Position numbers and translations under genes: made by a program. Shown piece after piece: positions 1 through 13,579 of a DNA stretch of 64,000 nucleotides. The first letter of the stretch is position 1. The number at the start of each line of letters is the position of its first letter. Below the pieces are notes generated by a model. It did not search any database. It saw only the letters and a list, made by a program, of their open reading frames with translations, and was not told the origin of the DNA. The stretch is from Apus apus (taxonomy: Eukaryota > Chordata > Aves > Apodiformes > Apodidae), in NCBI RefSeq assembly GCF_020740795.1, contig NC_067295.1, positions 4,898,501-4,962,500 on the forward strand, in the 5' to 3' direction.

Positions 1-3000
1 CCATGGCCCTGCCACCATCACCTCAGCACCTTCATCACTGGATTGCAGGTCCCTTGCATGTCCTGATGCTGCCATCTGTAGCACAGAGCTCCTGGCACAG
101 TGCCTGGAGAGCTGGGAGCTGAGCAAGGAGACCACAGCACAGCTCAGCTTCACATGGCTTGGCTTTGTAGGAGTCCAGACGGGCAAATCCCAGCCTGGGA
201 CTTGGCTTTTTCAGCCCCGAGAGAGGCTGTTGGCTTCTATGTCCACTGGATTGCATTTTTAATCATCTGCCAAGGGCACCAGAGCCTGGGATAGTAGTTC
301 TCATTCTGCTTATCTGCTAGAAATAAAACAAACACATTAAATAAGATCAGCACTGTGGCCCATGCAGTGAAGATGTTTTAACCACAGAAGCCATGGATTC
401 CTGTAGGACCAGCTGGGGAGCATCACAGCCTCCTGTGCATGCAGGGAGACTGTTTTTAGTGCATTTACCTTGCAAAGGGAGGGTGTGGGGGGGTGGGGAT
501 GTGCAGCCATCCCTGCTTTCCCTGGCTGGGCTTCATGCAGCCATCCATTAGCACATGCTGACTGTCAGCATGGAAACCCCCATCCCTGACATTCATTTAA
601 TCACTACCCATTTCTTTTTCCACGACATTTCCATTTGCCTTTCCATGACAGGAAGTACCGGACAAAAGCTCCCTCACCCTGCTCCCAAATCCCTGTATTG
701 TCCCCAGCAGGGAGGGGGTACACAGCCTGGGACATGCTGAGTTCAGCACAGCAGCATCCTGACACCATCCTCCCTCCTTCCCCCAGCCCCGGGGTGCCAT
801 GAGGTGGAAAAACAGCTGTGACAGGGCTGGCATCAGCTCATTTCAGACCAGGCTCTGACCCAAAATGAGTGAGCAAAAAGGAAAACAGAGAAAAAGAAAT
901 CTCTGTTGGTCAGGGTGAAGCTGAGCTCCTGTAGAAGCCACCATTTCTCTCCTGCCACCTGCCTTCTCTCTGGACCTTGCAGCAGGTGGGAATCCTGGTG
1001 TCTCTCCCCCACTTTTGGGAGTCTCCATCCTTCCTTCATCCATCACACACACCTCCCCCGCGCGGTGGAGAAAGGAAAGCCGCACAAACAAGGGCAAGAA
1101 AGGTGAAAATCCTGAAAGACGTGGGGATGCTGCTTGCAGCTCAGCCCCTCCGTTTCTGCCCAGTCCAGGCTGCTGCAAAGCCAAGAGCTGCACGGCTGCC
1201 GGTGAAGGACACCAGGACAGGTTTTCCATCTTGGCTATACCAGGGCTGGCCTGGAGTAACACTGCCCTGATAGCAGCACTTTTGGCTTGGACAGTTTAAG
1301 CTGAGACCAAAATCAGACCAGTGCTTTAGCAGAGGAGATGTGTGCTTTGCCATTTGTCTCCACCTGCAGCAAAGAGGGAATTGCTGTTCCCTGTGTATGT
1401 GGTGTTTTTTCCTGAGGTGGTTGTAGTGGTGACAAGCTGAAGGCCAAGGGCAGGCTAACCTGGGTGCTGCCATCATCACTTGCTGTTTGAAATGGCATCA
1501 CCAGCTCCATCAGCCCTCTGTGTTTCACAGGGGGAACACTGGTGTGGCCAGAGCCTTTGAAAGACCATGCACATGCTCACAGAGCTGCTCACTAAAAGTA
1601 TCCAGGCACTAGGGCATGAGGTCAGTCATTTTCATGTCTCAGTTCCTGCCCAAAAACATGTATAGCCCAAAAATGCCTTGGAAATGTGAAATCACGGCAG
1701 AGAGAGAAACAGGGGAGTGAAAGTGCTGAGCTATGGGGAGGGAAAGCAAGGCATGGAACTGGCAGTGAAGATATCAAGGCTGGAGAGATTTTCCCAGTGT
1801 CAATGACAAGTTTGGGAGAGAGGAATGCTCAAAAATGCAAGATAATTAGAGTGCTAAAAAAAGTGGGGTGAAATGGCAAGCAGCTTTTATTAAAATGAGC
1901 TATTTAATAAAACCATGAATTATTCAAAATTGAACATTTTCCAGCTCATTTTATGCAAGTTTAACCTTCAAGCTGGGGGGGAGCAGGTGGAACAGGAGAT
2001 CAGGCAGGAGTTTGTGGGAAGAGTCACCCATGTAATACCAGGTGAGGATGGGCTGGATGTCACCTTGCACCCATTCCTTGATCAGTCCTTGTCTTTCACA
2101 CATTGCTTCAAAGCATCACAAAGTTTTCTGCTTTGGATTTTGTGTTGTCCAGGAGGAGAGAGGGAGCAGAATGTCTTTGTGTCCTGCTGACAATGAAGAC
2201 ATTCAGGCTGTTCTTTAATTTTTGCTCCCTGATCCTCTCCAGGTCTTTAGAAAGATGCTGGGGACAGCAAATCCCACCTCATCAACTAGATGTTTTAGCA
2301 ACCTCATTTTGTACCAATTTAGAGTCCCTGAGACTGTTTAGGAGTGAGAAAAGGGCAGAGGCAGAGAATGTGCCTGTGTGGGAAGCAGGGAGAAAGGAGA
2401 AGATGATGAGGGTGTGAGAAAGACTGAGAAGTGTAAGGAAAGAGCAGGGCTGTGCTCCTCTCCTACCTTGCTATGCTTCACCTTCACCTCCCCACTGGCA
2501 GTTCAAGGCCCTCTACCCAGAGGGGACGTGTCCTGGCTGGTGTGTCATGGTCAAGAGTGAGACCAGCTCTCACACAAGCATGAAAGGACACGCTCTGCTC
2601 CCAGCTGGCCTGAGCCAGCAGCATGGCTCCATGGCTCTCCATCACTTCTTTATCTTGCTTCAGTTTGAAATGAATCTGCTCTGTGATCCGGGAGACCAAA
2701 TCGTTCTCCACTTTAACCCTCACTTCTCCAGCTCCAAAATGGTCAGCAACTCCCTCCTCGGCAACCACTTGGGAAAGGAATAGTCTGGACACCCTAGAAA
2801 TTGAGTTTGCCCAAGAGTAGGGGGTGGATTAGCACTAGTCCTCAGCTGGCCACCTGGTGAATGACGTAACAGGTGTGGGTGTCAGGGATGGAAACAGACA
2901 TTATTTTTTTTCCCAGGAACTGGGTAAAAATGCTACCCTATTTGCCAATAAAATCACACAAAGAAAACCCTGCTGAAACACCCCTCACTGGGCAGATCAA

Positions 3001-6000
3001 CTGAGTTGTTCATTCCCTGCAAAGCTCCAGACACTGGGCATGAGCAAGGACTGGAGACTGGGCAGGAGGACACAGGCTGAGTCTTGCTTGGTTTCAGCAC
3101 TGGCAAAATCCTGCCACTTTGCCTTGAGGGTCCCGTGTACAAAGATCAAGGTGATACTGTTCAACTTGCAAGATATTTTCAGATATTCCTTTCACCAACT
3201 GAGAAATGTTTGCTCAGCCTGAGCCTCACGAACTCCAGACTTGTTAGACAGACCCTAAGAGTGATGCAGTGGGTCAGAAGAGGGTAAAAGCTTAGAGACA
3301 CATAAAAGCACAGTCTCGTCATCATGCAGCAGAAATGCAGCTGGATTCCAAACAAAAGATCTGAGGAAATCAATGTCTAGAAGTGTTGATAAGTTCAGAA
3401 TGAACAAAGTGCCATTATTCCTGTGAATAGTCTCTGGCTTTTCTCTTTACTGTTTTCTTCTCTTTCAAAATCAAAACAGTCCACTTGTCCCTCCCCCCTC
3501 CCCTTCTCTTTCCCCTCTCTTCCTTGGAGCACAGAACATCTGACTCCTTGACCAGGCCACAGCAGGCTAAAAGATTTTGGGTTTGCTTTGTTTTAATTAC
3601 GTGCATCATAAGAGGCATAATGTCACAACATTAAATTGGAACAGGAACTGACTCCAAAAATGCAATTACAGCTGCCCCCAAATCGCTCCTTTGTTCCTCA
3701 GACATAAGACAGGCCACATTCCTGATGCAAAAGGCAAAGATGATCCCGCCTTGCCAGTCCTTTCCATCAAGGAAAAACTACTTGGTAAGAAGTCAGTCCT
3801 TGCCTTTGAGCAGGATCTCTGAAGGTCACAGCTTGGCTCCAGCCTTTTCTCAATGCTTAAATTGGCCATTCCCAACTCTTCCCTCTTTTTATAGGCTCAA
3901 GGACTCATGAGGAAGAGGTGACCACATTGCCAACCACAACACAGGATGCCACAAAGTTGACATTTATGAGTCTTATAAAAGTTTATAATGTTTTTCCAGA
4001 TCATAAAGAACATTAACTGGAAACCATCCTGTTCATGTGGCAAAGGACACAATGGGAACACAAAATGGTCCCAAATGGTACCTCCTCCTTCCAAAAAGAA
4101 CAGAAAATATGGCTTGGAAACAGCCGCAGCCTGGTTTGCAAATCAGGAAGGTTGGAGATGGTGAGACTTCCTATGGTCTGGAATAAATCCATCAGCACCA
4201 GGACAAGAGGGTCAGCTCAAATTCTGCTTGTCATGATGAAACTCAAGAACGAAGTTTGTTGAACCCCTATGACCATCCCTTCAGTAAAAGAGGCACACTG
4301 GCACCTCTGTGTCATACATCTGATAATGCAGAGCTGCATTTGAAAGACACTCTTTTTATTCATGCTTCTTTGGGGATTGATAGAGACAGATCATTTTTCA
4401 TGGAGGAAGAGCAATGAAATTATTTGTAAGGGTAAAACTTTGTACTTATATGGCCACAAACTCCATCGATGGCCACTGCTGCAGAAACACACCACAATTG
4501 CATTGTTCTCCAGAAATGAGCACAAAGGACCACAGACAAACAGGACAAAAAATTATTCCTAGTATAAATAAAGAGATGCCACAAAAAATCAGGCAGCAGC
4601 TGAGATTATGCCCTGACTCCTGAACATGGTCCCTCCAGCTCCTGCCAGCAGCTGATCTCACTCCATCACCATCTGCCTCCAGAGCACCCAGTCTCTCCTG
4701 ACACATCCACAGCATTGCTGCTGGCTTCAGGATTTTATCTGCTGCCTCCTCCAGCCAAAACACTCCCAAGGGTGAAAGGGTCTTCGGAGAAAGAGAGGTC
4801 TGGGGAGCTACAAAGCATCTCTGGGAGGAAAACTCCAGGCCTGGCTGTTTATAGATGTTTTGCAGTTTTATGGGGAATGAGAGGTACTCTCCAAGTCTGT
4901 GACCCTCATCTGCCCCTTAAGGAGAAAATCAGCATGAAAATGAAGCTCCTCAATCATGATGGTCAATTAAACTCCCAGGAGAGGAGCTGGCACAGCAGAC
5001 TTGCACAGGCATCGTGTTCTGGCGCTGAGGTGATCAAAGGGAACAAACCAACCCTTTGTTCAAATTTCAACCAGCTTTCCTACTCATGACCTGGAGGGTG
5101 AAACTGGGAGTGGATAGAGATGAGCTCCTGCCCAGGAGTATGTTTTGAAGAACTGAAGGCCTTTTAAAGGGGAAGAAGCAGAAGCAGCTGGAGGTGCAGA
5201 GGCAGCTGGAGATGCAGCTCTGGGAGGAACCAGTGTTTCACAGCTCAACCTATATGTGAAGCTCAATATTTTTGCTCTGGCCAAGTGCAGTGCTGGAGCC
5301 AGGCTGAAGTGCTTCCAGAGTGAGCTATTGCTGCAGGATGGGATCAGGGCTGTCCTAGACAGGATCTGCTTACAAAGCAGCAGCTGCTGCCCTTAAAGTT
5401 TACATGAACTGGGGAGGAACACGTGAAAGAGAAATGTCCCTCAGGAGGGAAAGCCAGCAGAGGTGGTGACCTCCCACCTGAGCTCTCTCTTTCCCACCAA
5501 TTCTCCTCAGTTAAGTTGGATCTGCAGAGCTCAGTGAAATGCTCTGTCTTGTCCCTGGATCAATGAGAGGAAAACCAGGCTCGAAATCCTTCGTGCGTGA
5601 GCTGTGCCAGGACTGCCTGGGCCAAGGTCCCCTTTGGCAGAGTCACAGCACTGCAGCTCTCCTGCGGAGCATCTGCTGATGCATGACCAGAGAGTGCTCC
5701 TCGGTGTCACTGACACTGCTGGCAATCATCACGTACCTCAGCAGCATCCACCAGCAGTTTCCTTACAGGCTGGTAAACAAACGGCTCCCACGTCAGTGAC
5801 ACTCGTGTCCCATCAGCAGAGAGCAGCCTGCTGACATCGGGCTGAGTGATGCTGTCTCTGCCAGCCTTGGCAAGAGACACTTGAATATCAGACACTGGGT
5901 CCTGCCTTGGGATAGGGAAGGCAGTGTTAAAAAAAGGGCAAGGACTTGTTGCCAATGCAAAGGGAAGGACTTCTAGGAAAGTAAAAAACCAAAAAGGAGG

Positions 6001-6052
6001 AAGTCATGAAGCTCATATCTGCCTCATGTTCACTTTCTGACTCACTGTTTCT

Positions 6053-6073
6053 TTTTGTTTGTTTGTTTGTTTA
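6053..6073. repeat. (TTTG)n microsatellite
   Basis: About five tandem copies of TTTG are seen directly. An A-rich tract follows 20 bases later. Confidence 0.9.
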
Positions 6074-6094
6074 GAACCTGGCCACCCCTCTGCC

Positions 6095-6143
6095 AAAATA
6101 AAAATAATTTAAAAAAAAATAAAACACACACACAACAACAACC
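6095..6143. repeat. A-rich and CA low-complexity tract
   Basis: Runs of A with interspersed T pass into a short (CA)n and then CAA repeats. This is low-complexity sequence. Confidence 0.85.
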
Positions 6144-9100
6144 CACAGCAAAATCAAAGAGAAAAAGACTTCAGTGCTGGACTTACAGCCATGGACTCCT
6201 AGCTAGAGAGCAGCTCTGGTGAGGAAAGGCAGGAGGAGAGCAGATGTTAACCATTTAACTGAGGATTCCCCTTCTCCTCCCATTTCAGTGCCCCCATGAG
6301 CATCTCCTGAACAACTGCACCACCTCTCCATTCATCCTAAGCAACAATGGATCAGTGATCTTGGAACCACATCTGTGGCATCTCTAAGGTGAGCAGCAGA
6401 TCGCAGCTGGAAAGCAGAGGGTGTTTCTTTTATTGCATTGAGAGAGAGCTTAAGAAAGCCATTTTAACTCACAGCATCCCCATCCAGAGCCAGCTCAGAC
6501 AGGAAAGCAAACCTCCAGCTCTGTTCTTGTATGCATGGTGGCAGGTACCAGCTGCAGACATTGAATGCAAGTTGGGGAGGGATTATTTTCTGAAAGGAAG
6601 GATCTGCCCTAAAGGTTGAAGAACTGGGAGCTGATGGTATCACTTTATTTGGCAGCTGTGTTATTGTACAGCATTGCCATGAAAAGAAAGGGTGAGAGAA
6701 ATTAGACTGATGCCCAAATTTCCTGGCCCTCCAGTTCTGCAGTCTGTTCAGGACCCTCTTGCCAAAGCTGGATGCAATCTATCATGTTGTCCCTTCAAGC
6801 TATCTGAACATAGCTGGCCCAGTCTCTCACTTTACCAGAGCACAAGGCAGCACCCTACAGACCAGATGCATTCTCTTCACCATCACACCATTGTAAGGCT
6901 GCCTGGGTCTCGTAGGGCACTTTAAAACTATAGAAATCCAAGTAAACCATAAAAAGAAGTATCATAACACCCTTGTGCAGGTGAGGAAACCAAGGTAAAT
7001 GGAAGAAAGGAGCAGAGCAGAAAAGGAAGGAAGGAACCAGGTGCTTTTGTCTCCAGCCAGGTGCTCTCAGCCTGCAGCTCATGGCCTGGCCATACAGCCT
7101 GTGGGTAGCCTTGGCTGAGACTTTTTATGATCCATCAGATGTTGTCCTGAGCCTTAATGAATTACCAGGGTCCATACAACCCCTCTGCAGCACAGCCCAG
7201 AGGAACAGAAGAGCCAGTCCCTTGTCTTAAATGAGGAGCCAGGGCTGCTGAGCAGCCCATTAGCCCAAGAAGTTTTCCATCCATCTGTACACAAGTCTCC
7301 ACTACTAACCAGAATTTTATTATAGCTTCTCTCATGCTCCAGCACACGCAATGACTAAAGAACCACCACCAACCCTTCATTTTCTTCCCCTTCTTTGATA
7401 CACCACCTGTCCAAAGAAAAGCTTAGCAATTGCCATGTGATTTACCACACAAAAGGCTTGCTGGTTGCAAAAACTGGGAGTAAAGCTGAGATGCAGCTAC
7501 TTCACCTTCTAACCTCTGCCTTTGTGCTAAACTCCAGCTATTGTCAGCTTTCATTTCTTAAAGGTGCTCTGTGCTGTGAGCACACCCTGGAAACAGAAAG
7601 ACAGACATGGTCAGTGCTGATGGGTGGGCAGTGATTGTACTGCCAGTAAGTCACCCCAGTCTTTCCACATGAGTCACTGCACAGAGAGGTGAGGCACTGT
7701 TACTAGACAGAAAAAGTTTGCAGCTGATCCTGAACAGAGTTAAACCACCTCTCAAAGCTTCTGCCTGCCTGGTTTTCTACAACCAGTTGTGGAGATTCCT
7801 TCTAAAAAGCTGCCCAAATCAAATAACAGCTCACAAAGGGGTTTTTCCCCTTCTATTTTCAAACAATAGAGCAGGCTGCTGGAAAGCATTTCAGACCCAG
7901 GATCACATCTCTCCCTACCTCCCAGGTGGTTCCCTCGTGAATCTACAGAGCAGAAGTCCTCAGGACTTTCTGATTAGAAGTATAAAATATAGGAAAGTTT
8001 ATTTTTTAAACACAGAACACTTGATCACCAAACCCTTGTTGCAAATGTGCTCAAGTTCTGGTTCTTACTGCAACCATGATTCCAGCATATCTGCTTTGTG
8101 ACACTTACCTGCAAAGCATCATCTAGGCAGAGAGCAAATCATCTCACTCAGAAAGACAAATTCCCTCATGTTGTACTCTCTAAAATCTCTATCTTCTCCC
8201 TGGTGCTAGCAGATCTGGGCCTTGAGAGTGCTTTTCTCAGAGCCTTTCCTTCCTGCCTCCCTGCATTCCCCCTCTGCAGCTGGGAAGAAGCAAACAGTGG
8301 TAAATTTAAAGCCTTTGTCAGAGACTTCCCCCAGCTGGCAATCAGCTGATGGAACACAGAAAGCTTTGTCATTTCAAAGCCCTTTATTAGCCTCTTGCAC
8401 CTGGGTATGGAGCACCAGGGAAGCAATATTGTGTTGCAAATCCGGCAGCACGCAGGTAGGATAGAGCTCTGCCTGCCTCAGAAGCCCCTGCTCTTGATAT
8501 TGTTTTACTTGCCTCCCTTCTCAGCAGTACTGCTGAGACCCCTGGAGCTACAAGAGGGTGAAACAGCCCCACAGATCTGATCAGACCATCAGGTTTCCTC
8601 AATTACCAAATCTGTTTGATCTGAGCTTTGCTTTCAGCCTGGTTCTAATTATTTCTCCTCAGGGCTGATGATGTCTTTTTTGATCAAGAGGGTGAGAGCA
8701 CCACACAAGACCTGGACACGGAGGAAATCCTACAATTCTGGGTCATAGCTCAGGGGAGAGAGGGGCTGGGTGCAGGCAGTGTTCAACCACTGCTTTGCTT
8801 GGCAGCTGCGACCCTCACTAAGTCCTGGCTTCTCCTAACTTCCCAAAGACTTGACTTAGTTGGTGCTCAATAACACTTTAAAACCATGTGCAGAACTTTG
8901 GGCAATGAATTAGGGCACTGATTTCTCCTAAAAAACCCAAACACTTTGTTGTGCAATGCATCTCCATTTAGTGACCCTCCTTTTAATGAGACAGGGTCAA
9001 ATTCACTTGGTGTGGTCCCGTTTTCAAGCAGCAGAACCTTCAGCCCTGCCTTCCCCTCCTGCTACTTGTCTTCACCTCTGCACAAACCAAAAGCAAAGAC

Positions 9101-9589
9101 ATCTGAAAGACAGATTTTTTTCAATCACACCAATGCCAAAATGATGTTTTATTGTTCTTCACTGACTGAACATCATATCAGATGTTCATACAAGCTCTTC
9201 TGTACAGAATTATCTTTCGAGTTCAGTCACTATATTTCTGGAGCACTCTAAGAGGCTTCCAATAAAAAGGATGAAAGATAAGGAATTTGGCATATATCTG
9301 TTTGTGAAAACAGACATCAGTTAGTATTCTCAGGCACAAAAATGCACACATTCTCCATCTAAAATCCTCCAAAGGACACTTGAAATAGTTCAAATGTTTC
9401 ATTCTTTGATTGAGAGGGAGGGACAGTGGGAGAAGAAAGGCTTTAACTCTCATAAAAGTAATTACAAACAACAAACATCGATTCCCAGATGTTTTTTGTT
9501 TGCTCTGCGATTTTATTTTCAAAGACTCTGAAGTGCACTTGGCATCTTCTGTGTACCGTGCGCAGCGTTGGCCTCTTATCTCATCCTGG

Positions 9590-9780
9590 ATGCACAGCCG
9601 CGTCAATGAGCTGACATCAGCCACCGTCACGCCGGAGCTATGCCCGGGACCTGGGCCGCGGGGACAGAAACAACTCGTGTCCCTGCCGAAACCGCGGGGC
9701 CGGAGCAGCGCTGGCCCTGGGCTGGAGCAGCCACCAGCAGAGGGAGCGGCAAAGCCGACTCAGAGGTTCCCCAAACCGAT
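9590..9780. other. small CpG-richer patch with CTCF-like motif
   Basis: Several CpG dinucleotides lie in about 190 bases, in contrast to the CpG-poor surroundings. Near the right edge (9734-9747, plus strand) CCAGCAGAGGGAGC fits the known CTCF core at 13 of 14 positions. No splice-bounded coding exon is evident. It may be a regulatory element, but no function can be shown from sequence alone. Confidence 0.35.
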
Positions 9781-11246
9781 GGTCCCCAGGATTTGGGGAG
9801 TTTTGTTGTTGCTGGGTTAGAGATTTGCAAGAAAATATTCCAGAGAAGGATGAGTGCTTTTTCTTGGTTGGGTTTTTTTATGTTTTCATTTTGGTTTTGG
9901 GGGTTTTTTTTGGTGTGTTGATCTGTGGGGGGTTTTTTGTTCAGTACAAGTTAGCAAATGGTGATGCTGATGGCAAGAGAGACCCAGAGAGACTGGTATT
10001 ACTCCTGTCTGTGTCCAGCACCAGAAAGGCTCACACAGACCCGCCCAGGTTGCAGTGGGGTCCCGGGGAGGGGGACAGAATGTGTGCAGGGCAGGACTGA
10101 TGCAAGGGCTTGGGGACCATCCCGTACCCCAAGGTCCTCCTGTCTCCATGCTATCAACCAAAACGTGTGAGAGGCAGATGAGATAGGTAGCAATGAAGGT
10201 GGCTTTAGCCAGTGCTTTTCAAGGGCAATCCAACCAGCACCTCCCAGCAAAACCGGCAGGAAACAATTTCTCTATTGCCAGTGTTTCCCCCAGTATGGAT
10301 CTGGGATGTGCTTCCAGCTCACCTAACACAAGCAGCACCCAGACAGTTCATCCTAGTAGCACCAATCCAGCTCCAGCTTGACTGAGACAAGCCCTAATGT
10401 TGTTTCATCCCTGTGAAGTGAGCAGAGCCCATCCCACCTGTCTGCTGGGCAAGCACAGCATGGGGAAAAGCAGCAATGTCCAAACAGGCCTCTAGGTGAA
10501 CCCATGGCAGCTGAGACACATCAGGAATGTCAGGATATGCAATGGAAGACAGCTAAGAAAGCAAAGTGCCCTTTGGTTGGGTTCCAGCCACCACTCAGGG
10601 GGTGAAGGACACAGCTCTGCTGGAACCACACCAGGGTGTGCTTTCCCCCATCTGTCCAAGTACTGTCCCCTTGTAGGCACAGGGAGAAAAGTTTAAACAG
10701 AGAGAGCACGTGAGTTGCTGTAAGTGATGCACAACCAGAGGAACTGTTCCACCTTCACCCTCTCAAGGTCCACCTGGTCACTAGGATAAGCTGGAAAAGC
10801 CTCAGGGTTTTCCTGAGCTTCCACTGGTTCTTGGGCTGGGTACAGTCAGAGCATCACGGTGGCTGTGTGACTTCCAGCTCATGCTGCAGCAGGAGCAGGG
10901 AGGTTGTGCTGAGACAGCTTTGCTAAATTTACCCCACCCTGGGACTCTGATGTGCAGTGGGCAGAGCAGGTTTGGGCAGCCATAGCAGGCTTGGGAGCTG
11001 TGGGGAGTTTTTCAGAGATTCTGGCAAAGGCCCAAAGTGGCTGACTCACTCCTCTCAGGTCAGTTCTTCACAGCTGTAACTCCAGTGAGACCAGGGGGTT
11101 ATTTCTGCTGTGCATTGCTGTAGGAGCAGAGCCCAGTCCATCACCCTTGCTGATGAAGGATGGCTCCTGTCTCCAGTGGGCTTTATTTAGCTTCCACTCC
11201 AAAGCTGTTCCGTAAGAGGGGAACCAATGTGAAAAGGGTACAGCTC

Positions 11247-11275
11247 TTTTTTTTCTTTTTTTTCTTTTTTTTTTA
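11247..11275. repeat. T-rich tract
   Basis: Runs of T are broken by single C bases. This is low-complexity sequence. Confidence 0.85.
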
Positions 11276-11546
11276 ATTGGAGATTCCCCATCTTGAGTTA
11301 TTTGCTGATTTTGAACTTGTGAGACTCAATGAACTCATTATAATCGATGTCCTTGTTCTCTCTCTCAGCTGTATGCAGCAGATAGATTTGTCATTTGTTG
11401 TTAGAGATGACTTGGCATTTGTGAGTTGTGTCAATGGATGCAAAAGCAGATTCATCCTAATTATATCGAACCACTGTTCAACTTAGTAGTCTAGTCTAGT
11501 ATTTTAAGCCTTTAATGTTCCTTAGCAGTAAATCATGTGCATTGGA

Positions 11547-11598
11547 AATAAAGGGCACGGGGCAGGAAAAAAAAAAAAAAGAAGAAGAAGAATAAGAA
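11547..11598 (+). repeat. AATAAA followed by A-run and GAA repeat
   Basis: AATAAA (11547-11552) is followed about 14 bases later by a run of A (to 11580) and then GAA repeats. The arrangement resembles the 3' end of a reverse-transcribed polyadenylated RNA, but no coding remnant is recognised upstream. A chance A-rich microsatellite is equally possible. Confidence 0.5.
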
Positions 11599-12644
11599 GC
11601 TAACTGTATTTATTAGCTGGAACATTTGGAAGGTAACTCCCTGGACAAAATATGTTCAAAGAGCCCTGGCACATTCCTCCACTCTCTTCTCTTGTATTCT
11701 GTTAATACCCTACTAAAACCTTTGACTTAAACACCTCCCTTCTGTTGTTTTCTGTGTGTAATGGCAGGTCTGCTTTAGGGAGGCTGGGCAGAGCCTGGCA
11801 AGAGATTGGATGCATGGAGATTTCCAATTGTTAGTGTCAACCCTGGCCTGTTTGTGACAGATCTATTTGCTGTGGAGAAGCTGTGAAATTGCAGCAGATT
11901 TTAGGTGTCCATAAGAGTATCCGTGCATTTCCCTGCATAGAATAATGTGTCCCTTGTGCTCTGGGCAACACCGTATAATTAGTTTGTAGAAGTTGTTTGT
12001 CTCTGAAGATCCATAAATACACATACATAAAACTATAAGGGAATAAGCAGTCACATGCTTAAAGCAAATGCATTCTAATGCAGATGAGCTTTATACACTG
12101 ATCACATTTTCCCCCCCTACACATGTGATTCCACTGCTGATCTTTCTTTCATTTCACGTAAGGCTGACCAAAAATATTTACTTTCTCTTTCACATAAATA
12201 GACTAAAATGGATGGAGAGTTTCCCACTGAATTCAAGGGCATTCAGCATTCAGTGACAAACAGCCTCCACCTGGGCTGCATGTGTTACCCTGCTCTATCT
12301 CAGAGAAGGCAAAGAAAGAAAATAAAAATTAGACACCTCAGGCAAAGGTATCAGTTCCTCTTGTCAAACATTTCCCCCTGTGATTCACTGGCATCATCTA
12401 GTGCCTCTGGTCAAAAGCTCCATTTTACAAACCAACCATGTTCCCCAACCAAGCCTTTCAACTTTATCAAGCAACTTTTTTCCATGGCCAATTCTTCTCA
12501 TTCCTTCAGTTTAAGAGACAAGACAAAAAGTTGGGTTTCTTTCTGGAGCACTCCTTGCTCAAGTGGGTTCTCCCCAATACTTGCTGTGTTGTTAACCACT
12601 GATGTACCAGCCTCTGCTGGAAAGCACAGGAGGAGAGTGGATTT

Positions 12645-13238
12645 CATGGAATCACAGATTGGTTTGGATTGGAAAGGAACATAAAGATCATCTAGTTCCA
12701 ACCCCCCTGCATGGACAGGGGCACTCCCCACTAGACCAGGTTGCTCCAAGCCCCATCCAACTTGCCCTTCAACACTGCCAGGGATGGGGCAGCCACAGCT
12801 TCTCTGGGCAACCTGAACCAATGTCTCACCACCCTCACAGGAAAGAAATTCTTCCTAATATGTATTCTAAAACTACCTTCTTTCAGCTTGAAACTGTTAC
12901 TCTTTGTCCTGTTACTCCATGCCCTGGTAAAACGCCCCTCCTCAGCTTTCCTGAAGCCCCTTCAGGCACTGGAACATGCTCTAAGGTCTCCCCAGAGCCT
13001 TTTCTTCTCCAGGCTCCACAACTCTCAGCCTGTCTCCAGAGCAGAGGTGCTCCAGCTCTCAAAGCATCTTGGTGGTCTCCTCTGGACTCTCTCCAACAGT
13101 TCCATGTCCATCCTACGCTGGGGACGCCAGAACTGGACCCAGCCCTGCGGGAAGGGGTCTCACGAGAAGGGGAGAATCACTTCCCTAGACCTGCTGGTCA
13201 CAATTCTTTTGAAGCAGCCCAGGATCCCGTTGGCATTT
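12645..13238 (-). mobile_element. CR1 LINE fragment, 3' end, minus orientation
   Basis: The left edge begins with the reverse complement of the CR1 3' terminus (GGAATCACAG followed by GGTTTGGATTGGAAAGGAAC). The body then matches what is known of avian CR1 3' sequence. Recognisable phrases include CATCTAGTTCCAACCCCCCT, CAGCTTCTCTGGGCAACCTG and, near the right edge, GAAGCAGCCCAGGAT. About 590 bases remain, so the element is strongly 5'-truncated. That is normal for CR1, which has no terminal repeats and often no target duplication. It would be read on the minus strand. Frames on either strand are remnants or shadows and do not encode an intact reverse transcriptase. It ends about 140 bases before the receptor's CpG island. 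Confidence 0.93.
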
Positions 13239-13545
13239 GACGTTAGAGTAGAAGTAGGCACTGAAGCGCCTGGTATCACCCCACCTCGCTGCAGTTGAAC
13301 CCAGAGAACCGTCAGGAGAGGAGAAGGAGAGGGGAACATCAGAAAGAGTGAGGCACTGAAAAAGTCCCTGGCACTGCCTGGCTCCCGCCCGGTCCCTGCC
13401 CCGCCGCGTCCCTGCAGGGACCTGCCCGGCCTGGGAGCTGTCCCTTCAGCACCACGGGCACCCGCAGCGCGGCCCCGCACGGCCCGGGCAGGGACTGGAC
13501 CGCACCAGCATTCCCGGAGGAGGGAAAGGGGGCCGGGGTTGTGGG

Positions 13546-13579
13546 GTGGATGTGTGTGTGTGTGCGTGTGTGTGTGTGG
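13546..13579 (+). repeat. TG-rich dinucleotide repeat
   Basis: A run of TG units, interrupted by one CG, lies inside the CpG island. Confidence 0.9.

Larger units (their letters stand above)
1..12640. other. gene-free flank
   Basis: I see no convincing coding exon, RNA gene or promoter here. Open frames are short, have no recognisable family motif, and are the background expected in vertebrate DNA. The stretch holds a TTTG repeat and an A-rich tract near 6.05-6.14 kb, a T-rich run near 11.25 kb, an A-run plus GAA repeat near 11.57 kb, and a CpG-richer patch near 9.59-9.78 kb. Those are listed separately. A distal non-coding exon of the downstream receptor gene cannot be excluded. Confidence 0.6.

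Noticed and set aside
9223-9630. 135-residue minus-strand frame
   Set aside because: No family motif or splice context. Composition looks like translated non-coding DNA.
12498-13298. Frames of 107 to 212 residues over the CR1 fragment
   Set aside because: They derive from the retroposon remnant. They do not match reverse transcriptase in a continuous frame and are not host genes.
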